This document shows, one piece after another, positions 34,504 to 43,848 of a stretch of 64,000 nt of DNA (the first letter of the stretch is position 1; each line of letters begins with the position of its first letter). A program made the position numbers and the translations under genes. Source of the stretch: Clostridiales bacterium (GTDB lineage: Bacteria; Bacillota; Clostridia; DUPQ01); contig JAGLDS010000006.1 in assembly GCA_023145435.1 (NCBI GenBank), positions 1-64,000 on the forward strand. The letters are read 5' to 3'. The notes below the pieces were generated by a model. That model was not told the DNA's origin. It did no database searches and saw only the letters and a program-made list of their open reading frames with translations.

Positions 34504-35604
34504 ATGAAAAAAACACCTATTAATGAATTGCATAAAGAACTGGGTGGAAAACTAATTGATTTTGGTGGTTGGGAGTTGCCTGTTTTATATACATCAATTA
34601 TTGAAGAGCATAATGCTGTTAGAGAAAATGCAGGATTATTTGATGTATCTCATATGGGAGAAATAACAATAAAAGGTAGAGATGCAAAAGATTTTGTGAA
34701 CTACCTTATAACCAATGACATAAAAAACATGAAGGAGCAACAAATAATATATACTCCTATGTGTTACCAAGATGGTGGGACAGTAGATGATTTACTCGTT
34801 TACAAAAAAAATGAGCAGGATTATTTTTTAGTAGTTAATGCTTCAAATGTTTTAAAAGATTTTAAATGGATAAGTGATCAAGTTAAAGATTTTAAAGTGA
34901 CTATTAACAATGTTTCTAATGACTATGCACAAATTGCCATACAAGGGCCAAAAGCTGAAATGATTTTGCAAAAACTAACTAGTACTTCATTACAACAAAT
35001 TACCTTTTTTACATTCAATGAAGCGGTTGATATAAATGGAATTAAAGCATTAGTATCAAGGACAGGTTATACAGGAGAAGATGGTTTTGAAATTTATGCA
35101 GATGCAAAAGATGGAAGTGAATTATTTTCTCTACTTTTACATGCTGGTAAAGACCATGGAATATTACCTTGTGGATTAGGCGCTAGAGATACTTTGCGTT
35201 TTGAAAGCGCGCTACCATTATATGGGCATGAACTTACAAAAGATATAACTCCAGTTGAAGCGGGACTTACTTATTTTATTAAACCTGAAAAAGACAAATT
35301 TATAGGCAAGGATAAGATTGTTAAGCAAATAGAAGAGAAACCTAAAAGAAGACTGGTTGGTTTTGAAATGATAGATAAAGGGATTGCAAGAAGTGAGTAT
35401 ACAGTACTTGACGAGGAAGGTAACAAGATTGGATTTGTTACTAGTGGTTCTTTTTCACCAAGCCTACAAAAAAACCTAGGATTGGCATTAGTTGAGCGTT
35501 CATATAGAAAACGAGACACCTTAATATATATTGAAGTTAGAAATAAAATAAAGCAAGCTAAGGTAGTTAAAAAACCTTTTTATAAAAAGAAATATAAAAA
35601 ATAA
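34504..35604 (+). CDS. gcvT: Glycine cleavage system T protein (aminomethyltransferase)
   Basis: Transfers the methylene group from aminomethyl-lipoyl GcvH to tetrahydrofolate, releasing ammonia. 366 aa, the usual size. FGGWELPVLYTSIIEEHNAVRENAGLFDVSHMGEI at the N-terminus is the family's folate-binding start. Later NDYAQIAIQGPKAE, SRTGYTGEDGFEIY, CGLGARDTLRFESALPLYGHEL and VTSGSFSPSLQKNLGLALV follow. The C-terminal tail (KKPFYKKKYKK) is very basic. It is the first gene behind the riboswitch, followed by gcvH, whose ORF overlaps its stop. Confidence 0.96.
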   Translation: MKKTPINELHKELGGKLIDFGGWELPVLYTSIIEEHNAVRENAGLFDVSHMGEITIKGRDAKDFVNYLITNDIKNMKEQQIIYTPMCYQDGGTVDDLLVYKKNEQDYFLVVNASNVLKDFKWISDQVKDFKVTINNVSNDYAQIAIQGPKAEMILQKLTSTSLQQITFFTFNEAVDINGIKALVSRTGYTGEDGFEIYADAKDGSELFSLLLHAGKDHGILPCGLGARDTLRFESALPLYGHELTKDITPVEAGLTYFIKPEKDKFIGKDKIVKQIEEKPKRRLVGFEMIDKGIARSEYTVLDEEGNKIGFVTSGSFSPSLQKNLGLALVERSYRKRDTLIYIEVRNKIKQAKVVKKPFYKKKYKK

Positions 35605-35618
35605 TGGAGGAAAAAAGA

Positions 35619-36002
35619 ATGAATCTAGTACCAGGATTATTATACTCAAAGGAACATGAGTGGGTTAAGGTAGAAGGAAATGATGCTTATGTTGGAATCA
35701 CTAATTATGCTCAATTACAATTAGGTGATATCGTATATGTTGAAATTCCAGAAGTAGATGATAACATAAAAAAAGGAGAAGTATTGTGTACTGTTGAATC
35801 AGTTAAAACAGCAGCAGATGTATTTTCTCCACTTTCAGGAATTATAACTAAAGTAAACGAAGAACTAGATGATGAACCTGAAAAAGTTAATGAGCAACCT
35901 TATGAAGCATGGCTTGCTGTTATTACCATGAGCGATTTAACACAATTAGATGAGCTATTAGATGAAAAAGCTTATGCTAAATATTGTGAAGAAGAGGAAT
36001 AA
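35619..36002 (+). CDS. gcvH: Glycine cleavage system H protein
   Basis: Lipoyl carrier that shuttles the aminomethyl group between P, T and L proteins. About 127 aa. YSKEHEWVKVEGNDAYVGITNYAQLQLGDIVYVEIP is the family opening, and the lipoylated lysine lies in TVESVKTAADVFSPLSG. The acidic C-terminus ends in EEE. The ORF track uses ATG 35604, overlapping the gcvT stop; however, GGAGG (35606-35610) serves ATG 35619, which starts MNLVPGLLY, and is preferred. A lipoate ligase and the L protein (lipoamide dehydrogenase) are not in this window, so they must be supplied from elsewhere. Confidence 0.95.
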   Translation: MNLVPGLLYSKEHEWVKVEGNDAYVGITNYAQLQLGDIVYVEIPEVDDNIKKGEVLCTVESVKTAADVFSPLSGIITKVNEELDDEPEKVNEQPYEAWLAVITMSDLTQLDELLDEKAYAKYCEEEE

Positions 36003-36004
36003 CA

Positions 36005-37312
36005 ATGGCAAGATATATACCTAATACTAATGAGCAACAAGTTGAAATGCTGCATGCTATTGGTGTAAAAAATATAGAGCAGTTATTTGATATAATTCCA
36101 AAAGCAGTTAAATTTAATGGACTACTTAATATTCCTGGTGGGTTAACTGAAATGGAAATTATAAAATATTTTTCCTCTTTAGCTAATTTAAATAAAACCA
36201 CAGATGACTATATATGTTTTTTAGGGGCAGGTGCTTATGATCACTATGTACCATCAGTAATAGACCATATGTTGAGCCGACAAGAGTTTTATACCTCATA
36301 TACGCCATATCAACCAGAGATTTCACAAGGAATGTTACAAGCTATTTTTGAATATCAGACAATGATATGTCAATTAACGAGTATGGATGCTTGTAATGCT
36401 TCAATGTACGATGGACCAACAGCTTTAGCTGAAGCGTGCGTTATGGCCTATTCAACACAAAAAAGAAAAAACAAGATTCTATTATTAGATAGTATTCATC
36501 CAGAAGCTAAACAAGTAGTGTCTACATATTTGCAGTATAGAGATGTAGATATTGTACAAACTACTTTAGAAACACTTGTTGATGATATAGATGAAAACAC
36601 TGCATGTCTTTGTGTACAAACACCAAACTATTATGGACAAGTTGAAAAGTTAAAAGAATTAGGTGAAGCTATTCATAAAGTAAAAGGATTATTAGTTGTA
36701 TATACAGATCCAATATCTTTAGGGATTTTACAACCTCCTGGAGATTTTGGGGCAGATATTGTTGTAGGCGAAGGACAAGTTTTAGGAAATCCTTTAGCCT
36801 ATGGAGGTCCTTATCTTGGCTTTTTTGCAGTAACTGGAAAATTAGTTAGAAAAATGCCAGGACGGATTGTTGGGCAAACAGTTGACACAGAGGGAAAGAG
36901 AGCATTTGTTTTAACGTTACAGGCGAGAGAACAACATATTAGGCGAGAAAAAGCTACATCAAATATTTGCTCAAATCAATCACTAAATGCATTGGCTGCA
37001 ACAATCTATTTATCAGTAATAGGGAAAAAAGGGATAAAAGACATTGCTAAACGTTGTCTTGTTAATGCCCATTATACTTATGAGCAATTAATTGATACAG
37101 GTTTATTTGAAAAAGTATCAGATAAACCGTTTTTTAAAGAATTTGTTGTTAAATGTAAAGCTAATGTAAGTAAGATTAATGACCACTTAATAGAGAATGG
37201 ATTTTTAGGAGGTTATGATTTAGGAGACGGATTGTGGCTAGTGGCAGTTACGGAGAAGAGGACAAAAGAAGAAATTGATTTATTTGTGAAAGTGGCAGGT
37301 GAAGTAGTATGA
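36005..37312 (+). CDS. gcvPA: Glycine dehydrogenase (decarboxylating) subunit 1
   Basis: The N-terminal half of P protein, split as two subunits in most Bacillota. 435 aa. P protein decarboxylates glycine with PLP and passes the aminomethyl group to Gcv[64 protein letters not shown] and [36 protein letters not shown] are family signatures. This subunit is the non-PLP-lysine half of the heterodimer. It overlaps gcvPB by 4 bp (ATGA), giving coupled translation. Confidence 0.96.
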   Translation: MARYIPNTNEQQVEMLHAIGVKNIEQLFDIIPKAVKFNGLLNIPGGLTEMEIIKYFSSLANLNKTTDDYICFLGAGAYDHYVPSVIDHMLSRQEFYTSYTPYQPEISQGMLQAIFEYQTMICQLTSMDACNASMYDGPTALAEACVMAYSTQKRKNKILLLDSIHPEAKQVVSTYLQYRDVDIVQTTLETLVDDIDENTACLCVQTPNYYGQVEKLKELGEAIHKVKGLLVVYTDPISLGILQPPGDFGADIVVGEGQVLGNPLAYGGPYLGFFAVTGKLVRKMPGRIVGQTVDTEGKRAFVLTLQAREQHIRREKATSNICSNQSLNALAATIYLSVIGKKGIKDIAKRCLVNAHYTYEQLIDTGLFEKVSDKPFFKEFVVKCKANVSKINDHLIENGFLGGYDLGDGLWLVAVTEKRTKEEIDLFVKVAGEVV

Positions 37313-38754
37313 AAAAATTGATTTTTGAAATATCACAACCAGGACGAAGTGCTTTTTCTTTACCACCAACTTTAATAAAAGAACAACCACTAGAAAATTA
37401 TTTACCAAAAGAATTAATTAGAAAAGAAAGTGCACCTCTTCCAGAAGTAAGCGAAGTAGATGTAATTAGACATTTTACACATCTAAGTCAGCGAAATTTT
37501 GGAGTAGATCAAGGGTTTTATCCATTAGGATCTTGTACAATGAAATATAACCCTAAAATAAATGAAGATATTGCCAGATTAAATGGGTTTGTAAATGTGC
37601 ATCCTTATCAACCTTATAACACAACACAAGGCGCTTTAAAAGCCTTGTATCATCTTGAATTGTTGTTGTGTGAAATTACAGGCATGGATCAAATGACTTT
37701 ACAGCCAGCAGCAGGAGCTCATGGAGAAATGGCTGGATTAATGATGATAAAAGCTTATCATGAAGCAAAAAGCGATCATAAACGTACTAAAATAATATGT
37801 CCAGACTCTGCTCATGGAACAAATCCTGCATCAGCTGCCATATCAGGATTTGATGTTGTAACTGTTCATTCCAATGACAAAGGACTAGTAGATATTAATG
37901 ATTTAAAAGAATTAATGGATGATCAAGTTGCTGGATTAATGTTAACTAACCCAAATACTTTAGGCCTTTTTGAAGAAGAAATTATGGAAATAGCAACTAT
38001 TGTTCATGAAAAAGGTGGCCTTCTATATTATGATGGAGCTAATGCAAATGCAATTTTAGGAAAAGTTAGACCAGGTGACATGGGCTTTGATGTTGTTCAC
38101 TTAAATTTACATAAAACATTTTCCACACCACATGGTGGTGGTGGACCAGGTTCAGGACCAGTTGGAGTAAAAAAAGAGTTAATTCCCTATCTTCCCATAC
38201 CAATAGTGAAAGAAAATAATAATGAGTTTTATCTTTCATATAACCATCCTTTAACAATAGGAAAAATCAGATCTTTTTATGGTAATTTTTCTGTGTTAAT
38301 TAAAGCTTATGCATATATTTTAACTATGGGCAATAAAGGATTAAAAGAAGTTTCAGAAAATGCAGTGTTAAATGCTAATTATGTTATGTCACAAATTAAA
38401 GATGATTTCATAGTTCCTTTTGGTACATCGTGTATGCATGAGTTTGTATTATCAGGACAATTACAAAAAGAAAAGGGTGCTTCTACGTTAGATATGGCTA
38501 AACGATTACTTGATTATGGTTATCATCCGCCAACTATCTATTTCCCTTTAATCGTCAAAGAGGCTATGATGATTGAACCTACAGAAACAGAAGGTAAAGA
38601 AACATTAGATGAGTTTATAAAAGTTATGAAAGATATTGTGGCTGAAGTTGATAAAAATCAAAGTTTAGTTCATAATGCGCCACATACCACAGTGGTTAAA
38701 CGTCTAGATGAAGTTATGGCTGCTAGAAAACCAATTGTAAAGTACACACCTTAA
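37309..38754 (+). CDS. gcvPB: Glycine dehydrogenase (decarboxylating) subunit 2
   Basis: The C-terminal half of P protein, 481 aa, bearing the PLP-binding lysine in [24 protein letters not shown]. Also seen: [57 protein letters not shown] and the glycine-binding [13 protein letters not shown] stretch. It is the last gene of the riboswitch-controlled gcvT-H-PA-PB operon. Its stop codon overlaps that of the convergent nucleotidyltransferase gene (38751-38754), and no terminator is evident at the junction. Confidence 0.96.
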   Translation: MKKLIFEISQPGRSAFSLPPTLIKEQPLENYLPKELIRKESAPLPEVSEVDVIRHFTHLSQRNFGVDQGFYPLGSCTMKYNPKINEDIARLNGFVNVHPYQPYNTTQGALKALYHLELLLCEITGMDQMTLQPAAGAHGEMAGLMMIKAYHEAKSDHKRTKIICPDSAHGTNPASAAISGFDVVTVHSNDKGLVDINDLKELMDDQVAGLMLTNPNTLGLFEEEIMEIATIVHEKGGLLYYDGANANAILGKVRPGDMGFDVVHLNLHKTFSTPHGGGGPGSGPVGVKKELIPYLPIPIVKENNNEFYLSYNHPLTIGKIRSFYGNFSVLIKAYAYILTMGNKGLKEVSENAVLNANYVMSQIKDDFIVPFGTSCMHEFVLSGQLQKEKGASTLDMAKRLLDYGYHPPTIYFPLIVKEAMMIEPTETEGKETLDEFIKVMKDIVAEVDKNQSLVHNAPHTTVVKRLDEVMAARKPIVKYTP

Positions 38755-39848
38755 TTGTGTTTACCTAAAATGTGTTTTCTAAAAAATGCTTTCCATAAAG
38801 AACAATAAGAGTCATAGGGAGAATTCATTAGAACATCTTTTGGAAACCCTATGATTTTTTTGTACAATGATAAATCATTATTTGTCATTGTATAACCATG
38901 CCATCCTAGTTTTCCAAAAACAGTTTTTGGTGGAGTTAAGTTCTTTTTAGAACAAACCATGTTTTTTTTATTATTCCCATACTTTTTACAATCTAATAAA
39001 ACCCATTCATCAATTTTAATAGAAGAGACTTCATTAAAAAATGAAAGCATAATATATATTGTATAAGAATAAGAACTATTCTTTATTATATTAATAATCT
39101 CTTTCCAGTTAATAGCATCTTCGTTTTCTAAAATTGTATATAAATCAGTTACCCATCTTATAATAAAAACAGGATCCCAAGTAGCCGCATGGAGTAGAGT
39201 GTTTATAATTTGATTTTCAGGCGTTAGTACATTTACAGCTACTCCTTTATAATTAAGTGCAATAGTTTTAGTAAGAGTAATATTTATATTTCTAAGATAA
39301 TTGCTTTTCCAATGTAAATCGATTTCAAAACCAAGGCTATTAGAAAAAGCGAAGGAATGCCTAGTATCTATATTAGTAGCAACATCATATGAAAATTGTG
39401 GTGAAAAGCCATGTGATTGTAAAACAGAAATAGTATCAGGGATTTGTTTTTTTGTAACAAGTAAATCTATATCATTCATATGCCTTAACCCTTTATCTTG
39501 GTCATAGGTTAATATAATTGCTAATCCTTTTATTACTGTGAATGGAATATGATTTTTATTTAATTCTCTTCCAACTGATAATAAGTTATTAAAATGAATA
39601 CTATTTTTGAATAGAGTTTTCTTATAAACACCTTTATATCTATTGATGTTTTCATCAACTATGTTGCCTTTTACTAGTCGTTTATATAGTAAAGGAAGAA
39701 GACGATAGCTTTCTCCATCAATATAATCAACAATATTAACTTGGTTTATCCAAGCATCATAATAGATAGGTAAATCAAAAACATTACCAACAATAGCTTG
39801 TAATAAATATTTTTGAGAAGAAGTAATTGAAAGCTTAAGATGTTTCAT
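38751..39848 (-). CDS. Nucleotidyltransferase-family protein of the PqqD/kinase operon
   Basis: A 365-residue protein of the putative nucleotidyltransferase family often named NTP_transf_5. The catalytic-like signature is HMNDIDLLV (hDhD-type acidic pair) after [10 protein letters not shown] and GLRHM, with a following [20 protein letters not shown] that holds a second acidic/His group. The rest is helical. These proteins often sit beside PqqD-like and HprK-like genes in polysaccharide or RiPP-like clusters; their substrate is not settled. It overlaps the kinase/glycosyltransferase gene by 4 bp and is the last gene of the operon. No signal peptide is seen. Function is inferred from family and neighbours only. 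Confidence 0.75.
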   Translation of the reverse strand: MKHLKLSITSSQKYLLQAIVGNVFDLPIYYDAWINQVNIVDYIDGESYRLLPLLYKRLVKGNIVDENINRYKGVYKKTLFKNSIHFNNLLSVGRELNKNHIPFTVIKGLAIILTYDQDKGLRHMNDIDLLVTKKQIPDTISVLQSHGFSPQFSYDVATNIDTRHSFAFSNSLGFEIDLHWKSNYLRNINITLTKTIALNYKGVAVNVLTPENQIINTLLHAATWDPVFIIRWVTDLYTILENEDAINWKEIINIIKNSSYSYTIYIMLSFFNEVSSIKIDEWVLLDCKKYGNNKKNMVCSKKNLTPPKTVFGKLGWHGYTMTNNDLSLYKKIIGFPKDVLMNSPYDSYCSLWKAFFRKHILGKHN

Positions 39849-42235
39849 TTTCTTTTTTCCTTAATTCGTTTAGCAAATACTTTAGCAAAATCTTGACGGT
39901 TTTGCTTATTAATAATACCAAAATTATTATAGTGCATTCTACGATACATAAGAACTTTTGGGATAATAGCAGAGCGTAATTGACTATCATCTAAACGTCC
40001 AATCCAATCAATAGATTCTCCAACTCTTAGCTGTTCATCAAAAAAACCAACAGTTAGAAAATCTTCTTTTTTTATAAGCATAGTTCCTGCATGACGTCCC
40101 TTTGAAGGGTTGGTGGGACATATGTACTTTGACTTATATGCTTGATTAACTTCGCTAGAATAAAATTGACTTATGTGTCCAAAGACCACATCAGTAGTAA
40201 CGTCAAAAAGAAGTCTCTCAAGTTGAATTTGTAATTTGTAAGGAACCCACACATCATCATGATCTATAAAAGCCAAGTAATTTCCCCTAGCTTTTCTAAC
40301 ACCTGTATTTCTAGCACCACCTATTCCTTTGTTCTCTTGATAACAGTAAATAATTCTATCATCTTTATAACTGTCAACTAATTGTTTAGTGTTATTAGTT
40401 GAACCATCATCTACTATAATAATTTCAAAAACAGAATGTGTTTGAGCAACAACTGAATCAAGGCATGTAAGCAAATGAGTAGTTGAATTATATGCTGGAA
40501 TAATTAAACTAATTAATACATCTTCTTTTCTTTTTTTTCGCTTAATGGAAGTTGATAAAATCTTAAATATAAATTGTCTATTTTTTTGAATATCACTTGA
40601 AATGTTATTATCGTGAATTAATTTATCATATAATATTTCATCTAGAGTATGAATTTGTAACGATGATTCAATTATCCTATTTAAAAAATCAAAGTCTTCA
40701 CCTAATTTTAGAGATTCATTGAAAAGACCAAGTTGATTTAAAACTGATTTCTCTAGAAGTTGACTACTTGGAACTCTAGTTGAATATCTCTTTTGGTGTT
40801 CAATTGTTTGAACCCAACTATAATCTTTAGTTGGATCTTCAAAAACTAAATTATGTTTAGTAAAAAGAACAGATACATCTGGATGATATCTATGATAAGT
40901 AATTTGTTTGAAAAGCTTATCTTTATACCATACATCATCGTGATCAATAAAAGCGATTAATGACCCTTTTGCATAATTTATACCTAAATTTCTAGCAGCA
41001 CCAGGTCCGCTATTTTCTTGGTAGTAGTAAGAAATATTTTCACTTTTATATGATTTAATAAGAGTAGCAGTATTATCAGTTGAACCATCATCAACTATTA
41101 TTAATTCTACTTGTTTATGAGATTGGTTTAACACACTATCTATTGCTTTTTTTATGTACTTTTGTCCGTTATATACTGCCATTATGACTGATACCAGTGG
41201 GTGGTGGGTAATAAAGGTCTGTAAACCTAATATATTTTTTTCAATTTGATTACTTAATGTATATTCATATACTGGAAAACTTTTTACTAGTTTTGAGATA
41301 TGCTTAATAAATGAATGATTTGCTCCTGGTAATTGAAACATAGTACTAGCACCAATTGTGGCTAAGGCTCTTGTTTTTGGTATTTTTTCTATGTGAACTT
41401 GTTTTAAATCTTGTCTATTAATAAAGATAATTCCTTCTAACTTGAATCGCTTACCAATGGTTTTATGAGGAATATCTGTTATAAATAAATAACCCTTTTC
41501 TTCATTGGTAGGTTTATTTACTAAGAAATTATTTACTATTGGGAAAAGTTTAATCATATCGTTATTAATTTTAATAGTATTATAAATAGAGGTGACATAA
41601 GGGTGATCATTATTTTCAATTATGACATAATCATCACCTAATAAGGTACTACCTTCAAATAAACTTAACATGGATAAAGTGGATTTTCCAACACCACCTC
41701 GCCCTGCAAGAAGATAACCACTATCACTATTTGAAATAGCCGCTGAATGAATAAGTGTCATATTGTTTTTAACGCAAAACCAATGAAGTAACATTCTCAT
41801 TGGGCAAGCTTTTTCATAATAAGGCATGGTTTCTAATGAATTAACAACATAATAAGCATTTTGATTTGGAAAATCAATAAATGTCATCATTGATGTTAAA
41901 ATATTATAGAGTAAATGAGTATCTTCATGATTAAAAAAGTAAGTGGCGTTTACAACATTATTTGCATTTTCTCCTGTAATTATATCATAGGGCATTTTAA
42001 TTGATGTAGATAATTCATCAAAAATATGAACAGTTAATACATAATTGTCACATGGTTTCACAAGAAGATGTTCAAAAGGTTTACAGAGTACATTAACCAA
42101 TGTATCGTTGGCAAATAAAAAGCGAATAGGGATATTGTTTATTATTAAGTACTTTTCAACTGGTTCGAAAGAACAAGCTTCATTCCAATATTGTTTAATA
42201 ATGTTTTTAATTGCGCTATATCGTTTTTCACTCAT
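39845..42235 (-). CDS. HprK-like kinase fused to two family 2 glycosyltransferase domains
   Basis: A 796-residue fusion. Residues 1-335 resemble the HPr-kinase-like (serine kinase) proteins of PqqD operons: LIHSAAIS, Walker A GRGGVGKST at 178-186 and LLGDDYVII (Asp201/202) as Walker B. Residues 347-570 are a GT2 domain (SVIMAVYNGQKYI, VDDGSTDNT, AFIDHDDVW), and 574-790 a second GT2 domain with the same motifs (SLIIPAYNS, VDDGSTNNT, AFIDHDDVW). Both GT2 domains keep the DxD-type metal motif, so both look active. Such a one-protein link of kinase and two sugar transferases is uncommon in my knowledge. No membrane segment. The gene overlaps both neighbours, so it is made together with them. The acceptor is unknown. 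Confidence 0.8.
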   Translation of the reverse strand: MSEKRYSAIKNIIKQYWNEACSFEPVEKYLIINNIPIRFLFANDTLVNVLCKPFEHLLVKPCDNYVLTVHIFDELSTSIKMPYDIITGENANNVVNATYFFNHEDTHLLYNILTSMMTFIDFPNQNAYYVVNSLETMPYYEKACPMRMLLHWFCVKNNMTLIHSAAISNSDSGYLLAGRGGVGKSTLSMLSLFEGSTLLGDDYVIIENNDHPYVTSIYNTIKINNDMIKLFPIVNNFLVNKPTNEEKGYLFITDIPHKTIGKRFKLEGIIFINRQDLKQVHIEKIPKTRALATIGASTMFQLPGANHSFIKHISKLVKSFPVYEYTLSNQIEKNILGLQTFITHHPLVSVIMAVYNGQKYIKKAIDSVLNQSHKQVELIIVDDGSTDNTATLIKSYKSENISYYYQENSGPGAARNLGINYAKGSLIAFIDHDDVWYKDKLFKQITYHRYHPDVSVLFTKHNLVFEDPTKDYSWVQTIEHQKRYSTRVPSSQLLEKSVLNQLGLFNESLKLGEDFDFLNRIIESSLQIHTLDEILYDKLIHDNNISSDIQKNRQFIFKILSTSIKRKKRKEDVLISLIIPAYNSTTHLLTCLDSVVAQTHSVFEIIIVDDGSTNNTKQLVDSYKDDRIIYCYQENKGIGGARNTGVRKARGNYLAFIDHDDVWVPYKLQIQLERLLFDVTTDVVFGHISQFYSSEVNQAYKSKYICPTNPSKGRHAGTMLIKKEDFLTVGFFDEQLRVGESIDWIGRLDDSQLRSAIIPKVLMYRRMHYNNFGIINKQNRQDFAKVFAKRIKEKRK

Positions 42236-42644
42236 CTTTTTTATGAGGCCATCCTTCTTCTTTTACTTCATGAATTGGATCTAGTAATAACATTTCACGC
42301 ATATCATCAAATTCTTCAATAAGAGGAGCTATATATGGTTGAGGTATATGATTTGTATCTGATGTTTGAGAAGAGATACCTTCTGTTAGTAATTGCTTAT
42401 CTAATAAGTATGAAAGTATTTTAGTAATATCACTAGTAGCAGTATTTTTATCAACTGAAAATACTAATTGATATCCTTTTATAACTTGCTCTTGGATATC
42501 TCCATTATTAAAGGTAAAAAAGATATATGAGGCTGTTTCATTAAAGCTATAATAGCAACCTGTTTCAAGATTGATAACAACAGTATCTTTGTCAATTTCT
42601 TCACTGATAATGCGTTCATCATCAATAAAATATTGTTTATTCAT
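42228..42644 (-). CDS. PqqD-like peptide-binding (RRE-type) protein
   Basis: A 138-residue protein of the PqqD/RRE fold. NLETGCYYSFNETASYIFFTFNN corresponds to the family's beta-turn plus first helices, followed by a QEQVIKGYQLVFSVDKNTATSDITKILSYLLDKQLL helical bundle. In RiPP systems this domain holds a leader peptide, and the same fold is found with HprK-like kinases and NTP_transf_5 proteins, as here. No precursor-sized ORF is visible in the operon. The start ATG 42644 has AGGAGG upstream on the minus strand. It is the first gene of the three-gene operon. Confidence 0.78.
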   Translation of the reverse strand: MNKQYFIDDERIISEEIDKDTVVINLETGCYYSFNETASYIFFTFNNGDIQEQVIKGYQLVFSVDKNTATSDITKILSYLLDKQLLTEGISSQTSDTNHIPQPYIAPLIEEFDDMREMLLLDPIHEVKEEGWPHKKDE

Positions 42645-42675
42645 AACCCCTCCTTGTCCTAACTAATCACACAAA

Positions 42676-42697
42676 ATTATATCATTTATGATATAAT
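42676..42697. promoter_or_regulatory. Divergent promoters sharing one palindrome
   Basis: ATTATATCAT-TT-ATGATATAAT has 10-bp arms. Each arm supplies a TATAAT: plus strand 42692-42697 for the BNR genes, minus strand 42676-42681 for the PqqD operon. Both are extended -10 elements (TGATATAAT). Confidence 0.65.
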
Positions 42698-42723
42698 AAA
42701 ACAAATTATAGGAGGCTATTAAC

Positions 42724-43839
42724 ATGGGATTAAAGAAGATAAAAGATGTTTTAATTTATAAAGATGCAAGATATTATTCAACGTTTCCAAACATTATAAA
42801 ATTAAAAGATGACACTTTATTGGTGTCATTTAGACAAGCTCCTAATCGTTTAGAAACCTATGGGGATATTACACATGGTGATCCTGCTTCAAAAGGAGTT
42901 TTTATTACTTCAAAAGATAATGGGAAAACATGGGATAGTGATGTGTCTATAATTCATGATCACTTTTTTTATGGAGTACAAGACCCATGTGTTAACTATC
43001 TAGAGGATGGAACGATTCTCTCAACTTTTTTCATGTGGAAATTTGGTGAAGCAAAAGATTATCCTAATGCAACTAGAAAAATGCATGCAGGCTACAGTGA
43101 GCATGTAATGTTTTTAAAAGATGCCTATACTACTCGCTCTCATGATGAGGGAAAAACCTTTGAAAAACCATTAAAAATTGACTTTTATGGAAAAGAAAAG
43201 ACTAATACTGTTAGGGGAAATGTGGCTAAACTACCTGATGGAAGTATTGTTTTAGCAGTTGCAGGTTATCATGATGTTATGAATTTAAGAAAAATAAGCA
43301 TAATACAAAGTTACGATCAAGGGAAAACTTGGAAACGATTAAACACTATTCCAGTGGTACCTAATGCATTTATGGGAGAACCAAATCTGTTTTTAACAAA
43401 AGGCGAAAAACTTGTATGTATGTTGCGAACACATAAAGAAGATGGAGACAAAAGTGTATATGATGATGGTAATAATGATATGGCATATATGCATTATTCA
43501 GTTTCTCTAGATTTTGGTAAAACCTGGTCACAACCTAAAAAAACACCATACACATCACCATCACCTTTTGAAGCCATACAATTAAAAAGTGGAAATGTGC
43601 TAATGACTTATGGAAACAGATATAAACCATATGGAATTAAAGCAATTTTATTAGATGGTGAAATGAATAATATTGAAAGTGCAAGCGAAATGCAAATAAG
43701 AGACTGCGGTATAAATCATGACTTAGGATATACACGTTCTGTTCAATTACCAAATGATGATATTTTAGTAGTTTATTACATGTATGATGAAAAAGATAAA
43801 ATAAGACATATTGAAGGGACAATACTAAGAGAAATATAA
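42724..43839 (+). CDS. BNR-repeat / sialidase-like beta-propeller protein, copy 1
   Basis: A six-bladed beta-propeller of the sialidase superfamily, 371 aa. Asp-box (BNR) turns (SxDxGxTW) recur: TSKDNGKTWDS, SHDEGKTFEKP, SYDQGKTWKRL and SLDFGKTWSQP. VSFRQAPNR with Arg near the N-terminus and RGNVAKLPDG are also seen. There is no signal peptide, and the classical sialidase Tyr/Glu pair and arginine triad cannot be confirmed, so it may be a glycoside hydrolase of another specificity or a phosphorylase-like relative. A tandem copy follows 9 bp downstream. The start ATG 42724 has TAGGAGG at 42710-42716. Confidence 0.75.
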   Translation: MGLKKIKDVLIYKDARYYSTFPNIIKLKDDTLLVSFRQAPNRLETYGDITHGDPASKGVFITSKDNGKTWDSDVSIIHDHFFYGVQDPCVNYLEDGTILSTFFMWKFGEAKDYPNATRKMHAGYSEHVMFLKDAYTTRSHDEGKTFEKPLKIDFYGKEKTNTVRGNVAKLPDGSIVLAVAGYHDVMNLRKISIIQSYDQGKTWKRLNTIPVVPNAFMGEPNLFLTKGEKLVCMLRTHKEDGDKSVYDDGNNDMAYMHYSVSLDFGKTWSQPKKTPYTSPSPFEAIQLKSGNVLMTYGNRYKPYGIKAILLDGEMNNIESASEMQIRDCGINHDLGYTRSVQLPNDDILVVYYMYDEKDKIRHIEGTILREI

Positions 43840-43848
43840 GAGGTAAAA

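Noticed and set aside
42228-42723. A RiPP precursor peptide next to the PqqD gene
   Set aside because: The 79-bp gap to the BNR genes has no start codon with a peptide-sized frame, and the genes of the operon overlap. A precursor elsewhere remains possible.
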